From Perca fluviatilis (taxonomy: Eukaryota; Chordata; Actinopteri; Perciformes; Percidae), in contig NC_053122.1 in the NCBI RefSeq assembly GCF_010015445.1, positions 36,717,513-36,781,512 on the forward strand: a DNA stretch of 64,000 bases, in the 5' to 3' direction. Both the position numbers and the translations under genes were made by a program. Shown one piece after another: positions 45,360 to 57,727 of this stretch. Every line of letters begins with the position of its first letter. Position 1 is the stretch's first letter. The notes under the pieces were generated by a model, which was given only the letters and a program-made list of their open reading frames with translations, had not been told where the DNA came from and made no database searches.

Positions 45360-46754
45360 AAAATGTCATCATGTTGAGTCGATTCTGAACCATTCAGCTG
45401 TTAGATCAGCTGAGAGCCAGGCGTTTCCCATCATGCCCTGGGTCTCGCAGTTGGTGGAAGGCAACTGCCTGGCTGTAAAACCTGCGGCCGCCTTGATCTC
45501 GTGAGGTTATCGTTGCTCACGTGTGCATGACGTCAGCATGCACTGGGCGGCGATGGATTCTGCGCAGGCCTGGCTCATCTCCAACGAGCGTAATGACCCC
45601 GATGAAAACCTACAGGGAGTTGAAACGCGTCGATCCTTTTAAAATACATTTTCCCATGTAAAATGAATTCATTCTGCACAAATCCTACCCAGTGCCTTGG
45701 ATTGTTTTTGAAGAAGACATGCATTTTTACCATTTTTGACGGAGACCAGTTTCCTCCCATTCACAGGATGGAAGAAACAACAGCTGCCTTCAGTATTACA
45801 GCTCTTGCCTGGCTTTTGTCTGCACGTGGCTTTGAGCTTCAGTGGCTACTGCAGGCTGTGAGCGAGATCTCGATTTAGATTGACCTGAGTGTCCACAGCT
45901 CCAGGTAGCTGAAAACAATCTCTCTCTGGTTGTCAGAGTAAGCCGGTGACTACAGGGGGGGGGAACCCAGCTAACCAGCAGGATAACATGGGCTGGGAAG
46001 CTGCTCAGTCTCTCAGAACGCTGCTCTGAATTTCTACCTTCTTTTCTTTCTTTTTTTTAAATCACAGACAGCACTGTGGAGTCACTCCTTATCTGTCAGA
46101 ATGAGCTGAGGACTCAGAAATATATTTCACACCCCACTCCTTCCTTCCCAACCCGATTCCCCCCCCCTTTACTGCTCTCCTCCTGCAGAAAGAGCCAAAG
46201 TGTTGATGGGTGAGCTGATGTGCTCTCAGGTGATATCTATTTCTACTTGCTACAAATTGAAATAGGGGGAGGGTTTATTTTCTCGTCTTTTCTTCAGTGT
46301 TGTCACTGTTGCAAGATAACTAATAACAAAAATAGGAAATCAAAAATGCTTAATACATTTCCTGTATGTCAGTATCATATGCAATAAAATGGAAGAAAAC
46401 CAAAGTAGTTAAAACATTAATTCGACATTCGACTCTGCCCATTTATCAGTCATTTTCTAATGCTTTAAAAGCTAAGCATCACTGAGCAGATGGGCCAACT
46501 TATCAGGCACTAAAAGTGACACCTACTTTACAAGTTGATTGATAGTCTGAAGCCCCCAATTCAGACGGGATTTAAGTCTGTGGGGCAGGTTGAGTGATTT
46601 TAATATTGCATATATGCTGAAGAGATATACATGTATGTGTGATTGCCCTCCTTTCCCCCCAGTATTACGTAATAAGTGACCTGTAGACAACAGTTTTTCG
46701 GTTTGTTCGTTGGTCCTACCGCATTTTAACAGTTGCATTTTAAAGTGACGAGGT
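45360..46754. other. Non-coding stretch
   Basis: No gene recognised. Poly-G/C runs (45956-45963, 46160-46168) and a T-run near 46050 are present. The open frames are short. Confidence 0.5.
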
Positions 46755-46758
46755 TTAA

Positions 46759-47102
46759 AGGAACACGGCGACTTATTGGGACTTTGTCCTATTCACCGTC
46801 CCCCCCAAAGTTAGAGAAGTCCATACATACCCTTCTCATCTTCGACGTTGTTATTTGGACACGCTGTGACTATACAAATCAAAACATGTAAATAGGAGAA
46901 TGTTGGCGATATTTTATCACTTATTGGGAGCAGTATGCTAGACGGAGCCGGTTACCTCCAGGATCTGGGCTAAGCTAGGCTAGCGGTGGGTGCGTCAGAC
47001 AGAGTTAGGACACGCACGGAGATGAGAAGGGTATGTATGGACTTATCTAACTCTGGGGGATACGCTGAATAAGCTAAAGTCCCAATAAGTCGGCATGTTC
47101 CT
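46759..47102. mobile_element. 344-bp TTAA-flanked element
   Basis: Inverted ends AGGAACACGGCGACTTATTG and (complement) AGGAACATGCCGACTTATTG, both continuing to GGGACTTT, flanked by TTAA (46755-46758, 47103-47106). Internal palindromic match: CCATACATACCCTTCTCATC near 46820 against GATGAGAAGGGTATGTATGG near 47021. Non-coding, piggyBac-type insertion. Confidence 0.93.
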
Positions 47103-47569
47103 TTAAGGCTTTACCAAAATGAGAAACAAGACGTTTCTGCCTCCCTAAATGAATATAATTTCCTCACCACTCGGAGCAAAGGTGCCAGTTTTATCTTGAC
47201 CTGTTGGTTTGATGACTGGCAGCAAAATTGCAATGTTACCAAGTTAATAAGATTCATCCACAAAGGCCAATCTGCTGATCCCCAGCGTCGGCATGACATT
47301 TCTCTCGCAGCAGATTGATTGATAAGTGGCGAGACCTTCTCCGCAGGCTAAACATTAAAACAAAAACACAGAAAAGAACTGGCTTTTAATCAAATTGCTG
47401 ACTGAAACAAAAACAAAACAAACGTTTTGTCATGCAGAACAGATTGGGTTGAACATTTGCAACGTTCTAAAATATAGAGGATCCATTAACAAATGGCATT
47501 CTCATTACAATGGTAAAGGGAAATGTGCTTTAAAGGTCCTATGACATGCTGCTTTTTGAATGCTTTTAT

Positions 47570-48665
47570 ATAGACCTTAGTGGTCCCCTAATACTGTATC
47601 TGAAGTCTCTTTTATATAGACCTTAGTGGTCCCCTAATACTGTATCTGAAGTCTCTTTTATATAGACCTTAGTGGTCCCCTAATACTGTATCTGAAGTCT
47701 CTCTTATATAGACCTTAGTGGTCCCCTAATACTGTATCTGAAGTCTCTCTTATATAGACCTCAGTGGTCCCCTAATACTGTATCTGAAGTAGAGCTGAAG
47801 ATCTTTGCCCGAACCCGACGGGACTTTCTATTATTTTACACGGGCTCGGGCCAGGCTCGGACTTGCGCTTCGGGATTCGTGGTAAATGAGCGGTCAGCTG
47901 ATGCGTTTCGATTAGCGTGAAAATGGATCCTGAGGAGGTGAAACGGAGGCTGGTCTCTGGAGGACTTAATTAATTGCTTTGTTCCAACTTCCAAGTGGCC
48001 TATAGCCTCCGTTAGTCATGAATAAATGATGTAAAAAAATGTTTAAATGACTCATTTTTTACGAAAGACAAAGGAGCTGTGTGCGTGCGGCGCAGTCTCT
48101 TTTTTCTTTCTCTCCCTTTTCCGTGGAGTGATGCGTGTGCCCGCTCGCGGTGTGAAGCGCGTGTCCGCGCTATTCTCCGACACTCTAATGACTGCTGATA
48201 GACGGCCTTTTGTACAGTCGGGCTGTAAACGGGTTCGGGCTTTTAAGAAGCTGTCAATCAAAATGTACTTGTCGGGCTCGGGCCGAACTCTGTCGGGCTC
48301 GGGCCTTTTCGGGCCGTACTTACAGCTCTAATCTGAAGTCTCTTTTATATAGACCTTAGTGGTCCCTAATACTGTATCTGAAGTCTCTTTTATATAGACC
48401 TTAGTGGTCCCCTAATACTGTATCTGAAGTCTCTTTTATATAGACCTTAGTGGTCCCTAATACTGTATCTGAAGTCTCTTTTATATAGGCCTTAGTGGTC
48501 CCCTAATACTGTATCTGAAGTCTCTTTTATATAGACCTTAGTGGTCCCCTAATACTGTATCTGAAGTCTCTTTTATATAGACCTTAGTGGTCCCCTAATA
48601 CTGTATCTGAAGTCTCTTTTATATAGACCTTAGTGGTCCCCTAATACTGTATCTGAAGTCTCTTT
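47570..48665. repeat. 46-bp tandem repeat, ~12-13 units, split by a hAT
   Basis: The unit contains TATATAGACCTTAGTGGTCC and CCTAATACTGTATCTGAAG. About five units lie before 47790 and seven to eight after 48330. Neighbouring units are almost identical; two units have lost one C of CCCC. Confidence 0.95.
47790..48330 (+). mobile_element. 541-bp non-autonomous hAT element inside the satellite
   Basis: Ends TAGAGCTGAAG and (complement) TAGAGCTGTAAGTACGG, with GCCCGA-rich subterminal repeats on both sides. Perfect 8-bp target duplication ATCTGAAG (47782-47789 and 48331-48338) made from the satellite unit. It keeps the first codons of what looks like a transposase N-terminus (ATGGATCCTGAGGAGG at 47923; MDPEEVKRRLVSGGLN, then stop). 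Confidence 0.93.
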
Positions 48666-49055
48666 CCCGAAATTCAGCCTTGGTGCAGAATTCCAGCCAC
48701 TAGAGCCAGTCCTACAATGAGCTTTCCTTAGGATGGGCCATTTCTGTGTCTGTAGCTATTGCCACTTTTCTCGTTTGAAAGCCATGATGTCTGTCTCTCT
48801 CATGGGTGGGCCAAATTCTCTGGGTGGGCAAAGCAGAGAAACGGAGGTAACCTTGCTCTTTATGACCTCATAAGGAGGAGATTCCTGATTGGCCCATCTG
48901 AGCTTTCATTTTCTCAAAGACAGAGCAGGATACCCAGGGCTCGGTTTACACCTATCACCATTTCTAGCCACTGGGGGACCATAGGCAGGCTGGGGGAACG
49001 CATATTAATGTTAAAAAACCTCATAAAGTGACATTTTCATGCCATGGGACCTTAA

Positions 49056-49638
49056 AAAAATATAAACTTCAGCACAGGCCAATGTCAGCCACTCAAAGTT
49101 GATATACAAAATCACCACCATGATTATACGTCATATGCCTTAGAATAAATATTACTGAAAACATCTTAAAACGCCAGAACATGATACGCACAGTCACGCT
49201 GTTTCATTCATGTATTATTTGTTGAGTGATATAAGGACTGTCTAGGGACTCTTTTTCCTGTGGATAAATAAGGACTTTTATTTAGCATGTGAACAGGTTT
49301 GTGTTATAATATGCAGCCAAGGAGCAAGCAGCATTATACAGTATGTAGCAGGTGCAGCACCAGCGAAATATAAACTGACTGGATTTAATGGGCATCTTCT
49401 AGAAATGAATATGTGAGACTTCTTCTAACTTAGAAAAAAACCAATCTGATCTCCTCCGCTCATCATTTATTTACAGTAAGCTGTGTTGTGAACATGAAGA
49501 AGTTGTTCCAGTTGCATTTTAAACCCCAACGGATTGAACTGTTCTGTTGTTTGGATGAAGCATTTTTATAAACATCTGCTGGCTGTTAGTGGTGACACAG
49601 ATCACTGGTGAAAGTCACAGAGTCAGATCTACGCCAGA

Positions 49639-49673
<35 letters not shown>

Positions 49674-51925
49674 CAGGCATTAATCCGAAAACTGTTTCTC
49701 CAACTCGCCTGAGGGTGCAGCTGTCTCCATCAAGGGCGAATGATACAGCAGATTAGCATAAAGTGTCAAGAAACAGCTCAGGGGTTTGTCACCACACTTC
49801 TGCTGCACACCGTCTCCAGTAAATGTATTCAGAGCATACAATAACACGCGGAGAAACACTTCCTCCTGAATTCGGAGTTGCGAGGCTGAAGAGTCCTTTT
49901 GTTTTTTCTCTGTATTTTGTGTTTTTTAAGACACAGAGAGCTGAAACTATGAAATAAATCCTGTGGATGGTGGCAGCATCTGCTACCACAGCACGCTGGG
50001 TTTGATCAGCGAGCTCTTGTGCTCCGCGGGGAGACTGGGGAACAACAGCAGCCCCGACGACACCTCGTGATTCCTCACGCTCAGTTAACTTTGACCACCG
50101 TGTCGGCCGCGAGCTTCCCTGTCTCGTCTGATTACTCCCAACAAGTTCCACTTCTCCAGTCCATTTGCTGTCACCAAGTTACAGCAGTAAACACCACACG
50201 CTTTGATGTCTGAAGTCATTTGCATAATAGCTGCCCTCTCTGCCACTATGGAGCCTCTGGAGGAAGAGAAACAGCTTTGATTTTTCTCCGTATCCTCCAT
50301 CCTGTAACGTCTAGAAGGATCTCAGACCGTGTGGCCTAGTAGAGAGAAGATGGTCCTATTTGGTCCCTCCTGCGACAAATAACCCAGCCTGACACCTGTT
50401 GCCTCTGTGTTGGCAGGACGTGGAGATGTTTGAGTTTGTTGAGCTGCTTTGGAAGGAAAAGTCAATGTTTCCATCACTAATCACAGTTTAACTGAAAGCT
50501 GCCAGAGCAACACAGCAGTCCTGTAAAACGCAGCAGGGTGAATGACAGGGCCCTGTGACATACAGGCTAACAGGTCTAACGCTGGAGCTGAGAATAATGC
50601 CGGGATGCTGCAGGACTGAAGAGAGAAAACATGAACAGAGAAGCAGAGATGCTGAGAGAGAGACAGGCAGTCATTCTGAGTGATGTAAAGTTGTTTCCAG
50701 CAGTGGTTTCCAGCGGAGATTGTGGTGTAATTGTGCTGCTGTTTGCTGCCGATAAACCTTTGGAAGAGTCCATTCTCCTCTGGATTCTATCAGGCGGCCG
50801 TCACACAGAGAGTTTTGGCTCAACCAGGCTGCCAGGAGGGTTTTTTGGTAGCAGCAGCTTTTCCTCTTTGTCTTTCTGCATCAACAATATGTGAAGAGAA
50901 GACAGACGCAGCAGACAGAGACAGATATCAACACCTCAGTGTCATCACATGTACATGCAGCTCTTATCTGCAGCAGCTCACAGTATTGAGAGAGCACGGA
51001 CTCTGAGTTCAGACGCTCCCAGTGAAAACTAAAGCAGTGTGGAGGAGACGCTCCACTGGTGGAGCTTCACAGGCCTTCACGGGTCTGTTTCTCTGCTGTC
51101 TGTGGCTCCAGCTAACACTTTCCTGACAGTCTGCTCTTCAGACACTTAACGTTTTAACACTGAGGGACTTGATGTAGGAACTGCTGGGAAGAATTCCTCA
51201 GTCTGATCCTCCCGCTGATGTACTCCATGTTGAGCAAAAGCACCATAATGTATACAATACAATATGTAACATCCTGGTTTAATGTGTCCTGAAAGACCCC
51301 ACAGACCACAGGAACAATCACAATGCTGTAAATCTGTTGCTGAAGCATTAGTCTGGCTCAAGGGATGTGCATTGCTGGAACCTCTCTCACACGCTGGATA
51401 TCCCTCCCCTCTCACTAGCTCTGCTATTGGGGCTTAGCGCTGCCCAGGATGGTTGCGATTGGTTTAAAGAAATACAAACAAGCCAGTGCGTTTTTTTTTC
51501 CCTCTATCCCAATTGAATGGGGGATGGAGCTAATATGTTGACTAAGACTATCATAAAAATAAGACTCAAGTAATGTAACTACACCTGTAGGCCCATCAGT
51601 GCAACAGTAAAGCGATGAGATTCACAAGACAAAAAACATTTTCAGCCTCCTCTTCAGTTCTTCATGCATTCAGACATTTTTAATCCAGTGTGCTTTAATC
51701 ATTAGTTTTCAAAAGAAAATCCTTCTGACTAAATGGCTTCCTTTCTGTTTGCTCAGGCGTAGTGTGGAGGACAGAGCTGTTTCATGGCTTTAAGCCACTC
51801 GGAGTGAAGATTATAATTACTCCTCAGGACTATTGGAAAAAGTCTCTCAGAGAAGCAGAAGCAAGGCTTTTATGTACAATGTCAGCCTTTACACAGTCAT
51901 ATCAAAGACTTTGTTCTTTGTTACG
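49056..51925. other. Non-coding stretch up to the BEL element
   Basis: I find no gene. A GT microsatellite lies at 49641-49672. The 49.8-51.1 kb part is less AT-rich and full of CAGCAG/CTGCTG words, with several frames of 60-120 codons. None has a motif or consistent splice sites. It could be intron or flanking sequence of a gene outside the window. Confidence 0.5.
49641..49672. repeat. (TG)n microsatellite
   Basis: 16 TG dinucleotides. Confidence 0.97.
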
Positions 51926-51930
51926 GTGAT

Positions 51931-52412
51931 TGTAGCGCCCTCCAGTTAACAGACACGGACACAAGGCGTTCTTGTCTACGGGCATTTATTAGTTGAATCA
52001 TGTCAACGTCGATGCCATCAAACATGCCGTGAGAACTAAATAAAAAATAGAAATCACATAAGTTACAGAAATAAGAATATTCTCACAGAGAATAGCACAT
52101 GAATAATAAACCACAACGTTAGATTGACTGTTAATAAAACGCCACACAGTTATGCTTTTACATTGATAATTACACATTAAAAGAACTGTGCATACTTCAT
52201 TGGCTGCGTTAACTCCAGGGGAGTGAAGAAACAGGTTACAAGGCAACTTCTCTCCCGTGTGTCTCTCGGTGAACTTACAAATATAATATTTATAATACAC
52301 ATATTTCAAAGTAAAAGAAATGCAGAGAAATATATATATTTGTTAATTAATCAAATTAAAACTATTCCTTTATGAGACTTAAATTATGCAACTGTCTCTG
52401 CTGGCAGCTACA
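51931..52412 (-). repeat. BEL 3' LTR (482 bp, internally deleted)
   Basis: Aligns with 62202-62816 at high identity (for example CAAGGCGTTCTTGTCTA, CCTTTATGAGACTTAAATTA). Where the other LTR has about 147 bp (62549-62697) this one has only a short AT stretch (near 52280-52296). The missing part holds the promoter-like TATA of the other LTR. A purine-rich GGTGGGAG lies on the minus strand right next to the LTR (52413-52425) and fits a polypurine tract. Confidence 0.92.
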
Positions 52413-52599
52413 CTCCCACCAAATTACTGGTGATTTCTTATTAACTTAAACATAAGATTTCAACTTAAAATTACGAGATTTTTTTAAGTGAGGTAGCAAC
52501 AACCAAGGCTGCATTAATTAGCTTCAAGCAGGGTTATCGTCTTGTGAATAGGCAGTTCTAGGTAAGTTTGCTTTGTGAGCCGCTTTCCTTGGTCATCCA

Positions 52600-53700
52600 G
52601 TGCTGATTCACTGATCAGCAATCACATCTTTCTCACATGTCCATCGTCACCAGGATACACTTCAATGACCTTGGCAAGTTTCCACTCATTTCGTGGTGCA
52701 TTGTCATCTTGCACGATCACGATATCGTTGACCTGCGTATTTCTGCGGGTTTTGTGCCATTTTTGTCTCTCTTGCAGATTTAACATGTACTCTTTTTTTC
52801 CACCTAGACCAAAACTCGTTGGCTAAGTGCTGAACTTTACGGCATCTTTTGCGAAGATAAAGGTCTTCTTTCACGAAGTCTCCAGGTGGTGGCAAGACTA
52901 TGGAAGACTTCATTGTCAAGATGTGATTGGGCGTAAGAGGCTGTGGCCCAGCTGGATCACTCAGCATATGTGCTGTTAAAGGTCGGCTGTTTATAATTGC
53001 CATTACTTCGTAAAGGTAAGTTCTCAAAGATGAACTGTCAAGTCTTTGGGATGCCTGATCTAAAATGGATGTCAACACGCTTCGTATTGTCCTGATCTGC
53101 CTTTCCCAAGCTCCACCCATGTGGCTAGCAGAGGGAGGGTTCATGACAAACTCACAGCCCAGTTGCTTTAGGCATTCTTGTTCCATCTCTTTAACAGCTT
53201 CCAGGAACTCACGTCTTGCGCCAACAAAGTTGGTGCCCTGGTCAGAACGAAGTTGTCGAACGTTACCACGCAAAGCAATGAGAGCACGAAGAGCATTGAC
53301 AAAAGAATCGGTCGTCAAATCGTCAAGCAGTTCTATGTGCACAGCACGAGAACACAAACAAGTGAAAAGCAGGCCATAGCGCTTCACTTCTCTCCTTCCA
53401 TCTTTAACGTAGAATGGCCCGAAACAATCCATCCCACAATATGTAAAAGGGGGCGTTGTCTCCATACGTTCACGAGGTAAGTTTGCCATTCTTTGTTCCT
53501 CTGTACACCTTCTGAACTTTCGACACTTGACACACTTGTAGATGTAGGAAGACACCGCATGACTGCATCCAAGTATCCAGATGCCGTTAGCCCTTAGCTC
53601 ATTCATCGTCATGCCACGTCCTTGGTGTTGCACTCGCTGATGGTAGTGTGCAATCAGTAACTTTGTTATGTGGCTGGTCTTTGGTAAGACTGCTGCTGTG
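52600..53700 (-). pseudogene. BEL/Pao integrase
   Basis: The minus-strand frame has an N-terminal zinc-binding pattern (H-Y-H-Q-R-x-QH and C-VKCRKF), then the catalytic core with the first Asp in YCGMDCFGPF, the second in LRSDQGTNF and the Glu in GGAWERQIR. This is the D,D-E arrangement that joins retroelement DNA to the chromosome. Near 52745 the frame breaks, and the usual C-terminal segment (a VNDIVIVQDDNAPRNEWKLA-type stretch) continues in another frame down to about 52620. Another shift near 53690 separates it from the upstream part of the polyprotein. Confidence 0.88.
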
Positions 53701-54235
53701 AGGGTGCAGAGCGGCATGCTCTAGTCGACCTCCCACCCTGAGGATGCCTTGTTCATCCACAAAAGGATTTAGCCTTTGCAGGTTGCCTTTGGTTATTTCC
53801 TTCTTGCATTGAATACTTTGGATTTCCACAGAGAAGTTATTTCTCTGGACGATGCTTATGATGGTAAGTTCTGCATCTTCTCTCTCTTCCAGACTGCTGG
53901 CTTCGTTGGTTCTTGATGTCAACCCTTTGAACTCTTTGACACATCGCTTAAGTCTAGCGATGGCTTTGACCAACCTTGTCCAGCTGGAGAACTTGAGAAA
54001 ACGTTTAAGCAGTGAATCTTCTGTTGTCAATGTCTTATGCACAAAGACCTTACGGATTTCTGGGTCTTCAACTGTAATGTCCATCTTACTATCTTCATTG
54101 GGAAGCTCTTCACACCAAAGAAAATCTGGACCGGTAAACCAATTGGAAGCAATGAGCTCTTTTGCCTTAAGGCCCGTTGATGCATGGTCAGCTGGATTTT
54201 CTTCCGAGGACACGTATCTCCATTGACTTGGCTTA
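53700..54235 (-). pseudogene. BEL/Pao pol, region between RNase H and integrase
   Basis: Open frame starting at the hAT insertion point with KPSQWRYVSSEENPADHAS, the conserved end of the Pao RNase H segment; it contains the last acidic residue, in 'ADHAS'. Then follows the linker that precedes the integrase (including RFSSW-like FLKFSSWTRLVKAIA and a 'GILRVGGRLEHA' motif). Upstream it was continuous with the 57.7-kb block before the hAT inserted. Confidence 0.85.
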
Positions 54236-54674
54236 GTACTCTCCAGAGATGGGAGTAAGTCACACATGGGCAAGTCGCAAGCAAGTCTCAAGTCTTAACC
54301 TTCAGGTCTCAAGCAAGTCCAAGTCATTTTTTGTGACAATCAAGCAAGTCAAGTCAAGTCATAGCTTTGGTCAAGCAAGTCACAAGTCAAGTCATACAAA
54401 AGTTTCCATTTTTAAACAAGCTAAAGACAGTGATTATGAACTGCTGGAGTTTTATTTGCATTTTTTACTCAAAAGACATTGCGTCCACATACATTGAAGA
54501 GTTTAAATTAACACAGATAAAAAAAATCACAGCCTAAAACTGATATTAGGCCAACAATAAATCAACATTGTTCAATATGCCTCAAACATGACATTAAATC
54601 ATAAAATTCCTTCAAACAATTAAAGTATAATGTACGGTGGCCGGGAAGTGCAATGCAACATTACAAAGAATGAA

Positions 54675-54890
54675 ACACTTTTACATTTTGGAAAACAAAT
54701 TTACATTTTGGAAAACAAAATAACATTTTGGAAAACAAATTTACATTTTGGAAAACAAAATAACATTTTGGAAAACAAATTTACATTTTGGAAAACAAAA
54801 TAACATTTTAGAAAACAAATTTACATTTTGGAAAACAAAATAACATTTTAGAAAACAAATTTACATTTTAGAAAACAAATTAACAAGATG
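54675..54890. repeat. Left subterminal satellite (about 13 units)
   Basis: Units alternate between ...AACAAATTTACATTTTGGAAA and ...AACAAAATAACATTTTGGAA, i.e. a two-unit higher-order pattern. Confidence 0.9.
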
Positions 54891-55879
54891 CAAAACACTT
54901 TTACCAGTCCCAAAACAAATTTACAAATGACAGATTCTTCACGGAAAGGGAATGTACCACATACCGGAAGTGATGAGGTTTTGTATACATGTCGCCTTGA
55001 CTACGGCAGTTATGGAATGCGTCAATAGAGCCGCCATCTTGGAACAGGGGAGGCACTGCCTTATATACTGTCTATGGGCCGTCCTTAATGCATCAGCGTC
55101 AATGTAGGCAAAGGTCTAACGGAAATAAAATCACTATAAATCGTCAAAATCTCATGCAATGTTCTTGTTTTTTTAAACAAAAAGACAAAGAGACTAATTA
55201 ATGTGTTAATACAAAGAATATTTATTATAATCAGTTCACAGATATGAGTACAAACGGAAACTTCACCCTTCTGAACTAAGAGGTTCTGCTTCAAAGTGAA
55301 GTTTAAACAGACTGAAATGTCCAGGCTCACTCCCCCACTAATGATTCATTTATTTCTGCATGTATTTATTTATTTAACGAGACTTTAAGTCGTGTTTCGC
55401 CGGCTCCACAGTCCGAGTCCCGCCAGACTCCCTTTAGGAAACCTGCTGATTTAAACTTCAGCAGGCTGTGACAGTCCGCTCCCGTTTAGTCCTGGATCTG
55501 ATTCTCCCGGGCTTCCCCTCTCCAGCGGGCCCAGCAATACGGCCTGGGTCTCCAGCTGCGTGGTGTCGGTTTTGGCTCCCAGGAATGGGCAGTGAGCTCC
55601 AGGTCCTGCAGCTGCAGACGGACTCAGCTGCCCCCTGCTGTAGCTTCGATCCGGCCGCCGCTGTCGATACGTTCCCTGTTTTTCCAATGTTTCCGTCAGG
55701 TCCGCGTCATATAAAAACTCCAAACACCGACCACACGTAAAGTCACCATAAACTTCCATTCACGCCATATACTCACTCACAACAACACAAATTGACTGCG
55801 CTCCCCAACAACACCTCATCACTTCCGGTATGTGGTACATTCCCCTTCCGCGGAAGAATCTGTCATTTGTAAATTTGTT

Positions 55880-56262
55880 TCGGGACTGGTAAAAGTGTTT
55901 TGCATCTTGTTAATTTGTTTTCTAAAATGTAAATTTGTTTTCGAAAATGTAAATTTGTTTTCTAAAATGTTATTTTGTTTTCCAAAATGTAAATTTGTTT
56001 TCTAAAACGTAAATTTGTTTTCGAAAATGTTATTTTGTTTTCCAAAATGTAAATTTGTTTTCTAAAACGTAAATTTGTTTTCGAAAATGTTATTTTGTTT
56101 TCCAAAATGTAAATTTGTTTTCTAAAACGTAAATTTGTTTTCGAAAATGTTATTTTGTTTTCCAAAATGTAAATTTGTTTTCTAAAATGTGTAAATTTGT
56201 TTTCTAAAATGTTATTTTGTTTTCCAAAATGTAAATTTGTTTTCCAAAATGTAAATTTGTCT
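55880..56262. repeat. Right subterminal satellite (about 22-24 units)
   Basis: Inverted version of the left satellite (TTTGTTTTCCAAAATGTAAA) with a higher-order unit of four (about 64 bp, repeated at 55980, 56040 and 56100). It is almost twice as long as the left array. Confidence 0.9.
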
Positions 56263-56637
56263 CGAGCTTTGTAAAAGTGTTTCATTCTTTGTAATGTTGC
56301 ATTGCACTTCCCGGCCACCGTAATAATGGTTCCTAAGTCAAATAATATTCTTCAAACATGGCTCACTTTTATGAGACAGAAACACATCCTTTAACCTTTC
56401 CTTCTCTTAAAGAACAAAACATATTCTTTAGGAGTAGCTGAATCCCACCACCTTTGCTTATCACATGGAATGGAAAGTATATGGTGATATTTGACAGTGT
56501 ATTTGTGAGTGAATGTGTGCGTGTTTGAGAAAGAGAGAGTGAAAAGTTATTAATATTGGTGAGTGAATGTGCGTGTGTGTGAGAGTGCAGAGTGCGTTGT
56601 ATGTGTGCCTAGCTTTAATTATTCACATACTTACGTC

Positions 56638-56640
<3 letters not shown>

Positions 56641-56682
<42 letters not shown>
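56641..56682. repeat. (GA)n microsatellite
   Basis: 21 GA dinucleotides, followed by a short GT tract (56694-56708). Confidence 0.97.
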
Positions 56683-56686
<4 letters not shown>

Positions 56687-57727
56687 TGTGTTGTGTGTGT
56701 GTGTGTGTATGTGTGCCTAGTTTTATTCGCTCAACAAAGAGGGGAGGGTGTGCTTATTCATGGCCAAAAACTGAAGGGACTTCTGTCCATCACAAACGTC
56801 CAAATAGTGGTTCAGCTGAATATGGGGACTGGAACCCGAATCTCTCCCGATTTGAAGTGTCTGATGAAATTCGACGTCGGAAATAAGTACTGCAGACCTT
56901 GCAAACTGCCATATGTTTTCTCTTTGCCTGGTCAGATGTGTAATACTTATAGCCAAACTTTATTATTTTCTGTGCAGAGGGATAGGCACCGATTTATGTT
57001 TTCCTCCGTGGGTGCTCACACGCGCACACCCTTTACAAAAAAAGTGTTTGCATTTCAGAACCTTACGGACAGCGGCCGACACGAACACACACGCCATAAT
57101 AAAGCCAGGACAGCGCCACTTCTCACAAATACAGATAGGATTGGAGATGAAAAGTTTAACTGGCACGTAACCGCGATCAGCTTCGTGGAAAATTAAGAAT
57201 CAATGCCACCGACATAACCAATCACACTATGACAGACGCTCCACAACTGCAGTGTTTAATTTTAGATTAACGTAAAATGAACTGGCAGTCTGGCCCTCGA
57301 TGGTCGAGTCAGTATTTTCCGTGGGTGCGCCGGAGCTCGAGCACCCACGGTATCGGCGCCCATGAGAGGGATCCATGACGTTAAGTTAGCCTACTAGCCA
57401 TAGCCAGTGTTGTTTACTGACGGTCTGCCGCCGCCGCGCGCCGCGTCATCATATCAACGGTTCCTGCGCATGCAATAGCACTAAAATCGTAAAGTTAACT
57501 CCTCCTCGATATCAGAAGGGAAAAATATATTTATTAAACAGAAAATCAAGTCATTTCAAGTCATTTGACTCAAGTCTAAGTCAAGTCTCAAGTCATGAAT
57601 ATCAAGTCAAAGTCAAGTCGAGTCTTTTATGAATGTTAATCAAGCAAGTCTCAAGTCCTAAAATTTGCGACTCGAGTCTAACTCGAGTCAAGTCATGTGA
57701 CTCGAGTCCCCCATGTCTGGTACTCTC

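Larger units (their letters stand above)
47534..49051. mobile_element. TTAA-flanked element carrying a 46-bp satellite, copy 1
   Basis: The left end AGGTCCTATGACATG after TTAA (47530-47533) pairs with the right end CATGCCATGGGACC before TTAA (49052-49055). The left part is a tandem 46-bp repeat; the right part holds unique sequence (CCCGAAATTCAGCCTTGGTG ... CATAAAGTGACATTTTCATG). A second copy begins at 62947. A hAT insertion splits its satellite. Confidence 0.88.
54633..56322. mobile_element. 1.69-kb element with ~340-bp inverted ends and subterminal satellites
   Basis: Termini TACGGTGGCCGGGAAGTGCA and complement, flanked by the 6-bp duplication ATAATG (54627-54632, 56323-56328). Subterminal tandem repeats of about 15-17 bp ('TTACATTTTGGAAAACAAA') occupy 54675-54890 and, inverted and longer, 55880-56262. 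Next, on both sides, is an inverted segment with GTACCACATACCGGAAGTGA. The centre (54975-55800) carries a GC-richer stretch that is open on the minus strand (55451-55759) without a recognisable domain. Superfamily not assigned. Confidence 0.88.
54244..57719. mobile_element. 3.5-kb hAT-type element inserted in the BEL pol
   Basis: Ends CAGAGATGGG and (complement) CAGACATGGG, with subterminal regions dense in CAAGTC words on both sides (54270-54400 and 57545-57705). Perfect 8-bp target duplication GTACTCTC (54236-54243 and 57720-57727). No transposase domain found. A large part of it is itself a younger insertion (54633-56322). Confidence 0.92.

Noticed and set aside
56563..57196. 209-codon plus-strand frame
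   Set aside because: Begins in GT/GA microsatellites, has no domain and lies inside a non-autonomous hAT element.
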